From positions 34,108 to 98,107 of the forward strand of contig CANQDA010000010.1 in the NCBI GenBank assembly GCA_947591155.1: a DNA stretch of 64,000 nt. The letters run 5' to 3'. This document shows positions 39,712 through 49,692 of this stretch, piece after piece. The position numbers were made by a program, and so were the translations under genes. The notes below the pieces were generated by a model. That model saw only the letters and a list, made by a program, of their open reading frames with translations, did no database searches and was not told the DNA's origin. Source of the DNA: an uncultured Lachnospiraceae bacterium. Lineage in GTDB: Bacteria > Bacillota > Clostridia > Lachnospirales > Lachnospiraceae. Position 1 is the stretch's first letter. Each line of letters begins with the position of its first letter.

Positions 39712-41451
39712 ATGAGAAGGAAGACACGGGCGCTGCTCCTGACGGCGCTCTTTGCGTTTGCCGTCCTGGGCACGGGCGCGGCGGCCCTTGCCGCTGAGAC
39801 AGGAGTTGGACAAGGTTCCACGGAGACGCCCACCACAGAGACGCCCTCCTCGGGTACGCCTTCTACGGAGACAAGTTCTTCTGAGACGGCTTCCACGGAA
39901 GCCACGGTCACGCCCGCCCCGGCGGAGCCGGTCTGGCCGGCGTTCACGGAACCATCCGCGAAGCGCGGACTGCAGACAGAGAGCGGGTATCAGGTCTATT
40001 ATGGAACGAACGGCTACCTGAAGACGGGTTGGAAAAAGATCAGAAAGTCTGTTTACTATTTTCGCCCCGAAGCGGTGGACGGTCCGCGCGGGAGCGCTGT
40101 GACGGGATTTCAGAGTATCGGCGCGCACACTTATTATTTTGACAGCAAGGGTGTGCTCAAGACCGGTTGGCAGACGATCGGCGGCAAACGGTATTACTTT
40201 GCTCCGTCCGGTGCGCTCGGGATGCTCGGCCGGATGTACACCGGCCTGAACAAGATTGACAAGAAGCGCTATTATTTCAACGAGAACGGTCGTATGAAGA
40301 CCGGTTGGGTTACATACAAGAACAAGAAGTATTTCTTCACGAAAGGGAAGAAATCGAAGACCTACGGCGTGGCGTACACCGGTTGGCATACGATCAGCGG
40401 AGCCAGGTATTATTTCAAGGCGACCGGCGTGATGAAGAAGAACGGCTGGGTAGACAAAAAGTATTATGTCGGCACGGACGGGAAGATGCTAAAGAGCTGC
40501 GTGACACCGGACGGATATTTCGTGGACGCCAAGGGACTGAAGGGGAAGCTGGCGAACGGCTTTGTCAAGATCGGCAAGAAGACCTATTATTACCAAAAAG
40601 GAAAGAAGGCTGTCGGCCTAAGGAAGATCAAGGGCAAACGCTATTATTTCAACGCGGACGGCGTCCGCAAGAATAAGGGCATGATCACGGTCGGCGCGTA
40701 CAAGTATTATATCAAGAACGGAGTCGTCCAGACCGGTTGGGTGACGTATAATGGCAAGCGGTATTATTTCCAGAAGAACGGCAGGATGGCGGTCAACACG
40801 ACGGTCGACGGCATTAAGCTGGGAACGGACGGGACGACGGACGTGTCGGTCCTGATCCTCTCGGGTCACGGGCAGGGAGATTCGGGCGCAACGGCGACCT
40901 ACGGATCGACGTCCTACCGCGAGGATAACCTGACGCGCGAGTTCGCGAAGCTGATCTATCAGCAGTTTTCGACGGTGTCGCCCGGCGTGAATGTGACGCT
41001 GTACGATCAGAATTACGATTGCTATCAGGTGCTCTCCGGGAAAAAATCGGGGCCGAAGCCGGACTTTAAGATGTACGATTACGTGCTGGAGGTGCACTTC
41101 AACGCGACGGTCGCATCAGGGAAGGACGCGAGCGGGGACGGCAGCTACAAGGGTACCGGTATGTACGTCAATTCCGCGAAGAAGGATACTACGATCGACA
41201 AGAAGATCGTTGCAGCCGTAGCTAAGGCGGGCGGTCTCCCGATCTGGGGCAGGGGTACAGGCATCTTCCCCTCGAGCACGCTCTTCAACGCGAGGACGCT
41301 TCAGGCGATGGGCGTATCTTACGGTCTGCTCGAGACAGTGTTCATCGACGACAGGGACGACATGAACGCCTACAACAAGAACAAAAACGCGATGGCGAAG
41401 GCCGTGGCGCAGGTGATCGGGGATTATTTCGGCGTGGGATACGGCGGATGA
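39712..41451 (+). CDS. Cell-wall-binding-repeat protein with C-terminal N-acetylmuramoyl-L-alanine amidase (Amidase_3-like) domain
   Basis: Signal peptide; many YYFN..G.MKTGW repeats; C-terminal SGHG, YREDN, EVHFNA, LLETVFIDD zinc-amidase pattern. Confidence 0.85.
   Translation: MRRKTRALLLTALFAFAVLGTGAAALAAETGVGQGSTETPTTETPSSGTPSTETSSSETASTEATVTPAPAEPVWPAFTEPSAKRGLQTESGYQVYYGTNGYLKTGWKKIRKSVYYFRPEAVDGPRGSAVTGFQSIGAHTYYFDSKGVLKTGWQTIGGKRYYFAPSGALGMLGRMYTGLNKIDKKRYYFNENGRMKTGWVTYKNKKYFFTKGKKSKTYGVAYTGWHTISGARYYFKATGVMKKNGWVDKKYYVGTDGKMLKSCVTPDGYFVDAKGLKGKLANGFVKIGKKTYYYQKGKKAVGLRKIKGKRYYFNADGVRKNKGMITVGAYKYYIKNGVVQTGWVTYNGKRYYFQKNGRMAVNTTVDGIKLGTDGTTDVSVLILSGHGQGDSGATATYGSTSYREDNLTREFAKLIYQQFSTVSPGVNVTLYDQNYDCYQVLSGKKSGPKPDFKMYDYVLEVHFNATVASGKDASGDGSYKGTGMYVNSAKKDTTIDKKIVAAVAKAGGLPIWGRGTGIFPSSTLFNARTLQAMGVSYGLLETVFIDDRDDMNAYNKNKNAMAKAVAQVIGDYFGVGYGG
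40000..40790 (+). repeat. Tandem cell-wall/choline-binding-like repeats within CDS
   Basis: Repeated KRYYF...NGRMKTGWVTYKNKKYFF-type units. Confidence 0.75.
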
Positions 41452-41511
41452 CGGACGGATCGCGGACCGGCCGGAGCAGTTTTGGATGCACGGGACGCTT
41501 CGGAATACGAA

Positions 41512-41540
41512 TTGACAAAGAATATGATTGCTGATAGAAT
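41512..41540 (+). promoter_or_regulatory. Putative sigma-A promoter of ilvN-ilvC-leuC-leuD
   Basis: TTGACA-N17-TAGAAT. Confidence 0.65.
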
Positions 41541-41550
41541 AGGGAAAACG

Positions 41551-41582
41551 TTTGCAGCTGTTTTGTATGGAACGGCTGCAAA
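41551..41582 (+). promoter_or_regulatory. 12-bp stem hairpin in ilvN 5' UTR
   Basis: TTTGCAGCTGTT-ttgtatgg-AACGGCTGCAAA (one G-U). Confidence 0.55.
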
Positions 41583-41618
41583 AGTTTGAGTTTGATAAAG
41601 GCAGGAGCGGATGAGAGC

Positions 41619-42116
41619 ATGAAAAAGAGAGTTTTATCGCTGCTGGTGGACAATACCTCCGGCGTGCTTAGCCGGGTGGCAGGATTGTTCAGCCGCCGTG
41701 GCTATAATATCGACAGCCTCACCGTGGGCGAGACGGCGGATCCGCGCTATTCCCGCATGACGGTGGTGGTGTCGGGGGACGAGCAGATCCTCGACCAGAT
41801 CACGAAGCAGCTCGCGAAGCTGATCGATGTCGTGGACATCAAGATCCTGGGGAATGAGACGAGCGTGAGCAGGGAGCTTGTGCTGGTGAAGCTGCGCGTG
41901 GACGCGGAGGACCGGCAGGCGGTCATCGCGATCGTGAACGTGTTCCGCGGCAATGTGATCGACGTCGGCGTCGATTCTCTGATCGTGGAGCTCACGGGAC
42001 AGCAGTCGAAGCTGGACGCGTTTTTGCGGCTTTTGGAGGGACATGAGATCCTCGAGCTCGCGCGCACCGGCATCACGGGGCTTTCCAGAGGCACGGACGA
42101 TATACGCTATCTATAA
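41619..42116 (+). CDS. ilvN: Acetolactate synthase small subunit
   Basis: KRVLSLLVDNTSGVLSRVAGLFSRRGYNIDSLTVGETADPRYSRMTVV ACT domain. Confidence 0.94.
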   Translation: MKKRVLSLLVDNTSGVLSRVAGLFSRRGYNIDSLTVGETADPRYSRMTVVVSGDEQILDQITKQLAKLIDVVDIKILGNETSVSRELVLVKLRVDAEDRQAVIAIVNVFRGNVIDVGVDSLIVELTGQQSKLDAFLRLLEGHEILELARTGITGLSRGTDDIRYL

Positions 42117-42144
42117 AAAATTTATATAAAAGTGAGGAGAATGA

Positions 42145-43167
<1,023 letters not shown>

Positions 43168-43237
43168 GATCGACACGGAGAGCGTTTCAAGATCCTTTGG
43201 AACGCCCTTCGTTTCTGTATGAAGGAGGAACACATAC

Positions 43238-44506
43238 ATGGGCATGACAATGACACAGAAGATCCTGGCGGCGGCGGCCGGGCTTGACCATGTGGAGGCG
43301 GGGCAGCTGATCGAGGCGAAGCTCGATCTGGTGCTCGGGAACGACATCACCTCCCCGGTGGCGATCCACGAGATGGACAAATTCACCGAGGACAAGGTGT
43401 TTGACAAGGATAAGATCGCGCTCGTCATGGATCACTTTATTCCGAACAAGGACATCAAGTCCGCGGAACACTGCAAGTGCGTGCGCGAGTTCGCCTGCAA
43501 ACACGAGATCACCAACTATTTCGATGTGGGACAGATGGGCATCGAGCACGCGCTGCTCCCGGAGCAGGGCCTGACGGTGGCCGGCGACGTGATCATCGGC
43601 GCGGATTCCCACACCTGCACCTACGGGGCGCTCGGCGCGTTCTCCACGGGCGTGGGCAGCACGGATATGGCGGCTGGCATGGCGACGGGCAAGGCCTGGT
43701 TCAAGGTGCCGTCAGCGATCAAATTCAACCTGGTCGGCAAACCGGCGAAGTGGGTGAGCGGCAAGGACGTCATTCTTCACATCATCGGGCTGATCGGCGT
43801 GGACGGCGCGCTCTACAAGTCGATGGAGTTTGTCGGCGAGGGCATCGCCGCGCTCTCGATGGACGACCGCTTCACGATCGCGAACATGGCGATCGAGGCG
43901 GGCGGAAAGAACGGCATCTTCCCGGTGGACGACAAGGCGATCGCCTACATGAAGGAACACTCAAAGAGAGAATTCAAGATCTATGAGGCGGATGCGGACG
44001 CCGTTTACGACGAGGAGTACACGATCGACCTGAGCGCTTTGAAGCCGACGGTCGCATTTCCGCATCTCCCGGAGAACACGAAGACGGTGGATGAGATCAC
44101 GGAGGATGTGGTGATCGACCAGGCGGTCATCGGCTCCTGCACGAACGGCCGCATGGACGATCTGCGCGCGGCGGCGGAGATCCTGAAGGGCCGCAAAGTG
44201 AAGAAGGGCGTGCGTTGCATCGTGATCCCGGCGACGCAGGCGATTTACTTGCAGGCGATGGAAGAAGGGCTGCTGAAGATCTTTATCGAGGCGGGCGCCG
44301 TGGTGAGCACCCCGACCTGCGGGCCTTGTCTGGGCGGATACATGGGCATCCTTGCGGAGGGCGAGCGCTGCATTTCCACGACGAACCGCAACTTTGTCGG
44401 CAGGATGGGACATGTGAAGTCGGAGGTGTATCTGGCGAGTCCTGCGGTGGCCGCGGCGAGCGCGGTGACCGGAAAGATATCTGCACCGGCCGAGCTTGGG
44501 CTCTGA
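43238..44506 (+). CDS. leuC: 3-isopropylmalate dehydratase large subunit
   Basis: [77 protein letters not shown]. Confidence 0.96.
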   Translation: MGMTMTQKILAAAAGLDHVEAGQLIEAKLDLVLGNDITSPVAIHEMDKFTEDKVFDKDKIALVMDHFIPNKDIKSAEHCKCVREFACKHEITNYFDVGQMGIEHALLPEQGLTVAGDVIIGADSHTCTYGALGAFSTGVGSTDMAAGMATGKAWFKVPSAIKFNLVGKPAKWVSGKDVILHIIGLIGVDGALYKSMEFVGEGIAALSMDDRFTIANMAIEAGGKNGIFPVDDKAIAYMKEHSKREFKIYEADADAVYDEEYTIDLSALKPTVAFPHLPENTKTVDEITEDVVIDQAVIGSCTNGRMDDLRAAAEILKGRKVKKGVRCIVIPATQAIYLQAMEEGLLKIFIEAGAVVSTPTCGPCLGGYMGILAEGERCISTTNRNFVGRMGHVKSEVYLASPAVAAASAVTGKISAPAELGL

Positions 44507-44647
44507 TCTGCAGCCGACGAGACGTGCAGACAGGGGTACGGATCCGGTGGAACGATATGCTGTCCGGGCTGCCTGTCTGCGAGACATTACATTCAGATTG
44601 GATTATGGAACAGTGATTATCAATGAAGGGGAAAGGTTCTGATTGAC

Positions 44648-45133
44648 ATGAAAGCAGCAGGAAGAGTGTTTAAATATGGGGACAACGTCGATACGGATGT
44701 CATCATTCCGGCGCGCTATCTGAATTCCTCCGATCCGGCGGAGCTCGCGACGCACTGCATGGAGGACATTGACAGGGAATTTGTGAACAAGGTGCACAAG
44801 GGCGATATCATCGTAGCCGAGAAGAATTTTGGCTGCGGCTCCTCGCGGGAGCACGCTCCGATCGCGATCAAGGCGGCCGGTGTGAGCTGTGTGATCGCGG
44901 AGACCTTCGCGCGGATCTTCTACCGCAACGCGATCAACATCGGACTTCCGATTATCGAGTGCCCGGAGGCGTCGAAGGGGATTGAGGCCGGGGACGAGGT
45001 CGAGATCGACTTCGACAGCGGCGTGATCTGCAACCGCACGAAGGGCACGAGTTTCCAGGGACAGGCGTTCCCGGAATTCATGCAGAAGATCATCAAGGCG
45101 GAAGGCCTGATCAACTACATCAATCAGTCGTAA
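44648..45133 (+). CDS. leuD: 3-isopropylmalate dehydratase small subunit
   Basis: [62 protein letters not shown]. Confidence 0.96.
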   Translation: MKAAGRVFKYGDNVDTDVIIPARYLNSSDPAELATHCMEDIDREFVNKVHKGDIIVAEKNFGCGSSREHAPIAIKAAGVSCVIAETFARIFYRNAINIGLPIIECPEASKGIEAGDEVEIDFDSGVICNRTKGTSFQGQAFPEFMQKIIKAEGLINYINQS

Positions 45134-45140
45134 GCAATTT

Positions 45141-45189
45141 GGCCGTCTCATCGCGTTTGGATTTTCCGGCACGTCAGGACGGCCTTTTT
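45141..45189 (+). terminator. Rho-independent terminator after leuD
   Basis: GGCCGTC ... GACGGCC followed by TTTTT. Confidence 0.8.
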
Positions 45190-45327
45190 GTTTTCGGAAT
45201 TTTCACCGGACATCCTGTAATATATGGGGAGATCCAGGCATACTGTAAATTAGGCTGAAAAGTATATCTGTTTCAAACGAAGGGCTGGTACGGAACAGAT
45301 ACGGAAAACGAGTCACAGGGGTGCCGG

Positions 45328-46938
45328 ATGGACAGAAACAGGAAACGGAGGATACAGCTTCTGGCCGGATTGCAGGTGCTGGCGGCCGCGGCGATCACGG
45401 GAGCGATCGCTTTTCTGCTGTATCGGTATATACAGTACGGGGAGCAGGCAGCGCGTGAGGCAGGGACAAGCTTGCTTGTCGGGAACGGTGAGACAGCGGG
45501 GACAGAGTTCACCGGGGCGGAGCTTGCAGGGGCAGGGATTTCGGAAGATGAGAAGACCGGGACGGAAAACGGAACCCGCGCCCAGGGCGCCTCAGCGGGA
45601 TCCTTCTACGGAGACGGGAAGCTGCCCGGGACGATACGCGTGCGAATTCTTGACAGTGAGCTTACAGGAGGTTTTCACAGGGAGATCAGGGTGTCGTGTG
45701 AGAAGTCGTTCACGGTGAAGCTGGATGGAAAGCGGGTCAAAAAAGGAAAGAGCTACGCGCTCAGCGCCGCGGAGCTTGAGGAGGGACAGGTTGTAGAGCT
45801 TTGCCCGAAGGATGGTTTTTCTCTTACCGTGGAGAGCTTAAACCGCGCGGCCGGACACCCACAGTACGCGGGTATGCTCCGGCTGTACCGTGAGGCTGAG
45901 GGGATCGCGCTGGTAAACGAGCTTCCTCTCGAGGAATATCTTTGTGGTGTAGTCTCAAGCGAGATGCCCTCCGACTATCCTTTGGAGGCGCAGAAAGCAC
46001 AGGCAGTCTGCGCGCGGACATACGCCTGCAACTGCATCCGGAACACGAGGGGCGAGGATTTCAGGGCGGATTCTCAGGAGGAGGTTTCAGAGAGCCGTCA
46101 GGAGAATGCTTCAAAAGATCTGCGAGGAAAGCTTGCCGCGGATCTGGATGACAGCGTGAGTTATCAGGTGTATAATAATTATCAGGCTACGGAGCAGTCG
46201 AGACGGGCGGTGGAGGAAACTGCGGGCGAGATCCTGCCGCTTTTGGAGATTCAGTATTACTCGACTTCCTGTCAGTCAGAGCATCGCGAGGATTTGGACA
46301 GCGACGAGGCGTTTCGGACATTTCTTTCACAGGAGCCGGACGCGGGCGCGGAGTACGACTCGCCCTGGCTGCGCTGGGAGACAGAGCTTTCCGCGCGGGA
46401 TATCCTGCAGAGCCTGACATCCCGGTACGGCTGGCAGGCGGATCGGATCGAGGAGATCCGCGTCGCGAAGCGTGAAGGGAACGGACAAGTGACAGAACTG
46501 GAGATTCGAAGTGGCGATTCCGTGAGAGTGGTCAGCGGGGAGTACACGATCCGACAGGTTTTGTCGCCCTCGCAGGCGACGCTTCGATTGAGGGACGGGG
46601 AGGAGCATGCAGAGATGTCGTCCCTGCCGAGCGCTTTTTTCTGGCTGTATCCCGTGCGGCAGCAGGATTCAGATGTTCAATGGGAACAGGACTCGGAGCG
46701 TAAAGCGACAGACGAAGGGATGGCTGCGGACACGACGGCGGGGAAAAAGACAGATACGGCAACAGACGACGGGGAGACGGAATTTGATTTACCGATTGAT
46801 TCGGTAGTGATCCACGGCGGCGGCTACGGTCACGGGATCGGGATGAGCCAGTACGGCGCGGCGGCTTTGGCTGAGAAAGGGCTGGACTATCGGGAGATTC
46901 TGGAATATTATTATGACGCCGGGGTCGTGAATCACTGA
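45328..46938 (+). CDS. SpoIID/LytB-domain protein
   Basis: LPLEEYLCGVVSSEMPSDYPLEAQKAQAVCARTYA, HGGGYGHGIGMSQYGAAALAEKGLDYREILEYYY. Confidence 0.92.
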   Translation: MDRNRKRRIQLLAGLQVLAAAAITGAIAFLLYRYIQYGEQAAREAGTSLLVGNGETAGTEFTGAELAGAGISEDEKTGTENGTRAQGASAGSFYGDGKLPGTIRVRILDSELTGGFHREIRVSCEKSFTVKLDGKRVKKGKSYALSAAELEEGQVVELCPKDGFSLTVESLNRAAGHPQYAGMLRLYREAEGIALVNELPLEEYLCGVVSSEMPSDYPLEAQKAQAVCARTYACNCIRNTRGEDFRADSQEEVSESRQENASKDLRGKLAADLDDSVSYQVYNNYQATEQSRRAVEETAGEILPLLEIQYYSTSCQSEHREDLDSDEAFRTFLSQEPDAGAEYDSPWLRWETELSARDILQSLTSRYGWQADRIEEIRVAKREGNGQVTELEIRSGDSVRVVSGEYTIRQVLSPSQATLRLRDGEEHAEMSSLPSAFFWLYPVRQQDSDVQWEQDSERKATDEGMAADTTAGKKTDTATDDGETEFDLPIDSVVIHGGGYGHGIGMSQYGAAALAEKGLDYREILEYYYDAGVVNH

Positions 46939-46997
46939 CCGGGATCCACACGGCGTTATCGGACGTCTTACTACAACAGAGGAAAGAGAACCTGGAT

Positions 46998-47855
46998 ATG
47001 ACTTTTTGGACGAGACTGAAAGAACTGATCTTCAAGTTTATGTATAAGATGGACAGGGATCGTGTCAGGGCGCACTCCGCGGAGGCGGCGTTCTTCATCA
47101 TGATGAGCTTTTTCCCGGTGCTGATGCTGCTCCTGACACTGGTGCAGTTTACGCCGATTACACAGCAGCAGGTGCTCCACACGATCGAGAATATCACGCC
47201 GATGGGGATGATCGAGGTCCTGGAGCCGATCGTCGACAGCATCTACAACCAGCCGATCGCGGTGATCTCATGGACGGCGATCGCGGCGCTCTGGACGGCG
47301 GGCAAGGCCATCATGGGGCTGGCGGATGGGATGAACTCGATCTGTGCCGTGCAGAAGGTTAAAAATTATCTGGTGACGCGCATCCGCGCGGCGTTTTACA
47401 TGATTCTGATGATCCTTGCGCTGATCCTGAGTCTGGCGATCCTGGTGTTCGGCTACAGCATTCAGGAATACCTGAGCAAGCGTTTTCCGAATCTGAGCAG
47501 ATATACCGGGGATCTTGTGGCGCCGATGGCGATCGCGCTGCTCATACTCATTCTGTTGTTTGCGGTGCTGTATGCGTTTTTGCCGGATGTGCGGCAGAAG
47601 TTTTTCCGGCAGTTTCCGGGCGCGGTGTTTGCCGCGATCTCATGGGCGGTGTATTCGTACGGCTTCTCCCTTTATCTGGACTATGCCGGCAGCATGTCGG
47701 TGATCTACGGCAGCCTGACGACGCTCGTGGTCGTGATGCTGTGGCTCTACGGCAGTATGTACCTGTTGTTCATCGGGGCGGAGATCAATCACTACCTCAC
47801 GGAGCCGGAGATGTTTCCGCTGCCGAATGAAGAGGAAAAAGGTGCAAAGCCCTGA
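46998..47855 (+). CDS. YihY/BrkB-family membrane protein
   Basis: HSAEAAFFIMMSFFPVLMLLLTL, AAISWAVYSYGFSLYLDYAGSMSVIYGSLTTLVVVMLWLYGSMYLLFIGAEIN. Confidence 0.92.
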   Translation: MTFWTRLKELIFKFMYKMDRDRVRAHSAEAAFFIMMSFFPVLMLLLTLVQFTPITQQQVLHTIENITPMGMIEVLEPIVDSIYNQPIAVISWTAIAALWTAGKAIMGLADGMNSICAVQKVKNYLVTRIRAAFYMILMILALILSLAILVFGYSIQEYLSKRFPNLSRYTGDLVAPMAIALLILILLFAVLYAFLPDVRQKFFRQFPGAVFAAISWAVYSYGFSLYLDYAGSMSVIYGSLTTLVVVMLWLYGSMYLLFIGAEINHYLTEPEMFPLPNEEEKGAKP

Positions 47856-47903
47856 CGATTGAATTCGGACTTTACACCTTTTGTGTGGTCTGTTGTTTGA
47901 CTG

Positions 47904-48071
47904 TTATTTGATGTCGAGGTTGCTTGTTACTATGCCGCAGGATTCAAGCTTTGCCTTTGTAATGGCCAGCTGATAGTCGATTTCCTTTTGCATATCTGCT
48001 GCTGTTTTGATGCGCTGCAGATCAGTATATTTGTCAATCAGCTTGTCGATCAGTTCTTTTTCACTTGGCAT
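47904..48071 (-). CDS. Small hypothetical protein, 55 aa (below the ORF-track length cutoff)
   Basis: Minus strand: gaAGGTGAGcctATG; MPSEKELIDKLIDKYTDLQRIKTAADMQKEIDYQLAITKAKLESCGIVTSNLDIK*. Confidence 0.6.
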   Translation of the reverse strand: MPSEKELIDKLIDKYTDLQRIKTAADMQKEIDYQLAITKAKLESCGIVTSNLDIK

Positions 48072-48159
48072 AGGCTCACCTTCTTTCTCAAATTGCGGTT
48101 GGCTTGTTTCACTCTTATTATATCAGATTGCCATTTGTGTGTAAAGTAATAAAAACAGC

Positions 48160-48188
48160 TTGACAGAATTTCCTGTTGTAGATAGAAT
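48160..48188 (+). promoter_or_regulatory. Putative sigma-A promoter of pheST T-box leader
   Basis: TTGACA-N17-TAGAAT. Confidence 0.7.
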
Positions 48189-48194
48189 AAGCTT

Positions 48195-48500
48195 TAGCTT
48201 GTAAGAAAAAGGCAATGAAGGTGCACAGTAGAGAACTGTCTTCCAACAGAGAGGGCGTGCCGCTGGCTGGAAGCGCGCCCGGGTTCAGACAGGGATCGAA
48301 TTTCACACCGGAGCTGTGGTTCTGAAGAGATTGCGCGAGGACGAGATATGCCGAAATGAGTGAGGTGTCTGTGATAGCGCAGGATCGGTAGGAGCCGACG
48401 CGGGCGCACGTTACGCGCGATGAGCGCCTGTCTGAGGACAGGAATCAGGGTGGTACCACGGATCAGACTTCGTCCCTATGCGGGAGGAAGTTTTTTCATT
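48195..48500 (+). ncRNA. T-box leader (tRNA-Phe responsive) upstream of pheST
   Basis: T-box motif AGGGTGGTACCACGG, candidate specifier TTC in gaaTTCaca context, followed by terminator acttcgtccc-tatg-cgggaggaagtttttt. Confidence 0.9.
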
Positions 48501-48523
48501 TTCTAAAAGAAAGGACGAATACC

Positions 48524-49543
48524 ATGAAGGACAAGTTGCAGGCAATCAGAGAAGAAGCGCTTTCCCAGATCGCGAAGGCGGTCGATCTGGACAAGCTGAA
48601 CGACGTCAGGGTCAGCTTCCTCGGCAAGAAAGGTCAGCTGACCTCCGTGCTCAAGAGCATGAAGGAGGTCGCCCCGGAGGATCGCCCGGCGTTCGGCCAG
48701 CTCGTCAATGAGGCGCGCGCGCAGATCGAGCGTGTGCTCGAGGAGACGAAGGAGAAGCTGGAGCAGCAGGCGCTGGAGCACCGGCTGAAGGAGGAGGTCA
48801 TTGACGTGACGCTCCCGGCGAAGAAGAACAACGTCGGACACCGCCATCCGAACACGATCGCGCGCGAGGAGGTAGAGCGCATCTTCATCGGCATGGGTTA
48901 CGAGGTGGTCGAGGGTCCGGAGGTGGAGTATGACCTCTATAATTTTGAGAAGCTGAACATTCCGGCGAACCATCCGGCGAAGGACGAGCAGGACACCTTC
49001 TATGTGACGAAGGACATCGTGCTGCGCACACAGACCTCGCCGGTGCAGGCGCGCATCATGGAGCAGGGCAGGCTGCCGATCCGTGTGATCGCGCCGGGGC
49101 GCGTGTTCCGCTCGGACGAGGTGGACGCGACGCACTCGCCGTCCTTCCACCAGATCGAGGGACTGGTCGTGGACAAGAACATCACGTTCGCGGATCTGAA
49201 GGGGACGTTGGAGCAGTTCGCGAAGGAGCTCTTCGGCGAGAATACGAAGACGAAGTTCCGCCCGCACCATTTCCCGTTCACAGAGCCGAGCGCAGAGATG
49301 GACGTCTCCTGCTTCAAGTGTGGCGGAAAGGGCTGCCGCTTCTGCAAGGGCGAGGGTTGGATTGAGATCCTCGGCTGCGGCATGGTGCATCCGCATGTGT
49401 TTGAGATGTGCGGCATCGACCCGGAGGTCTACACAGGCTTCGCGTTCGGCGTCGGACTGGAGCGCATCGCGCTTTTGAAATACGAGATCGACGACATGAG
49501 GCTGCTGTACGAGAACGACGCGCGGTTTTTGAAGCAGTTCTAG
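48524..49543 (+). CDS. pheS: Phenylalanyl-tRNA synthetase alpha subunit
   Basis: GHRHPNTIAREEVERIFIGMGYEVVEGPEVEYD, THSPSFHQIEGLVVD, FGVGLERIALLKYEIDDMRLLYENDARFLKQF. Confidence 0.97.
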   Translation: MKDKLQAIREEALSQIAKAVDLDKLNDVRVSFLGKKGQLTSVLKSMKEVAPEDRPAFGQLVNEARAQIERVLEETKEKLEQQALEHRLKEEVIDVTLPAKKNNVGHRHPNTIAREEVERIFIGMGYEVVEGPEVEYDLYNFEKLNIPANHPAKDEQDTFYVTKDIVLRTQTSPVQARIMEQGRLPIRVIAPGRVFRSDEVDATHSPSFHQIEGLVVDKNITFADLKGTLEQFAKELFGENTKTKFRPHHFPFTEPSAEMDVSCFKCGGKGCRFCKGEGWIEILGCGMVHPHVFEMCGIDPEVYTGFAFGVGLERIALLKYEIDDMRLLYENDARFLKQF

Positions 49544-49692
49544 GGAGAATAATCTGACTGTTACCGCCGGATGCAGTTGAGGAATTGCCATGGAAGACTG
49601 CTGGTGAGAACGGCTTTGAATGAAGCAGGATTCTTTCGGCAGACAAACCTTTGGCTCAGGCGAGTACGTTTAGAATATAGGAGGAAGAGAGA

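Noticed and set aside
40000-40790. Non-coding repeat array
   Set aside because: The repeats are in frame and encode cell-wall-binding modules of the amidase.
48503-49591. 362-aa minus-strand ORF
   Set aside because: Antisense shadow frame of pheS.
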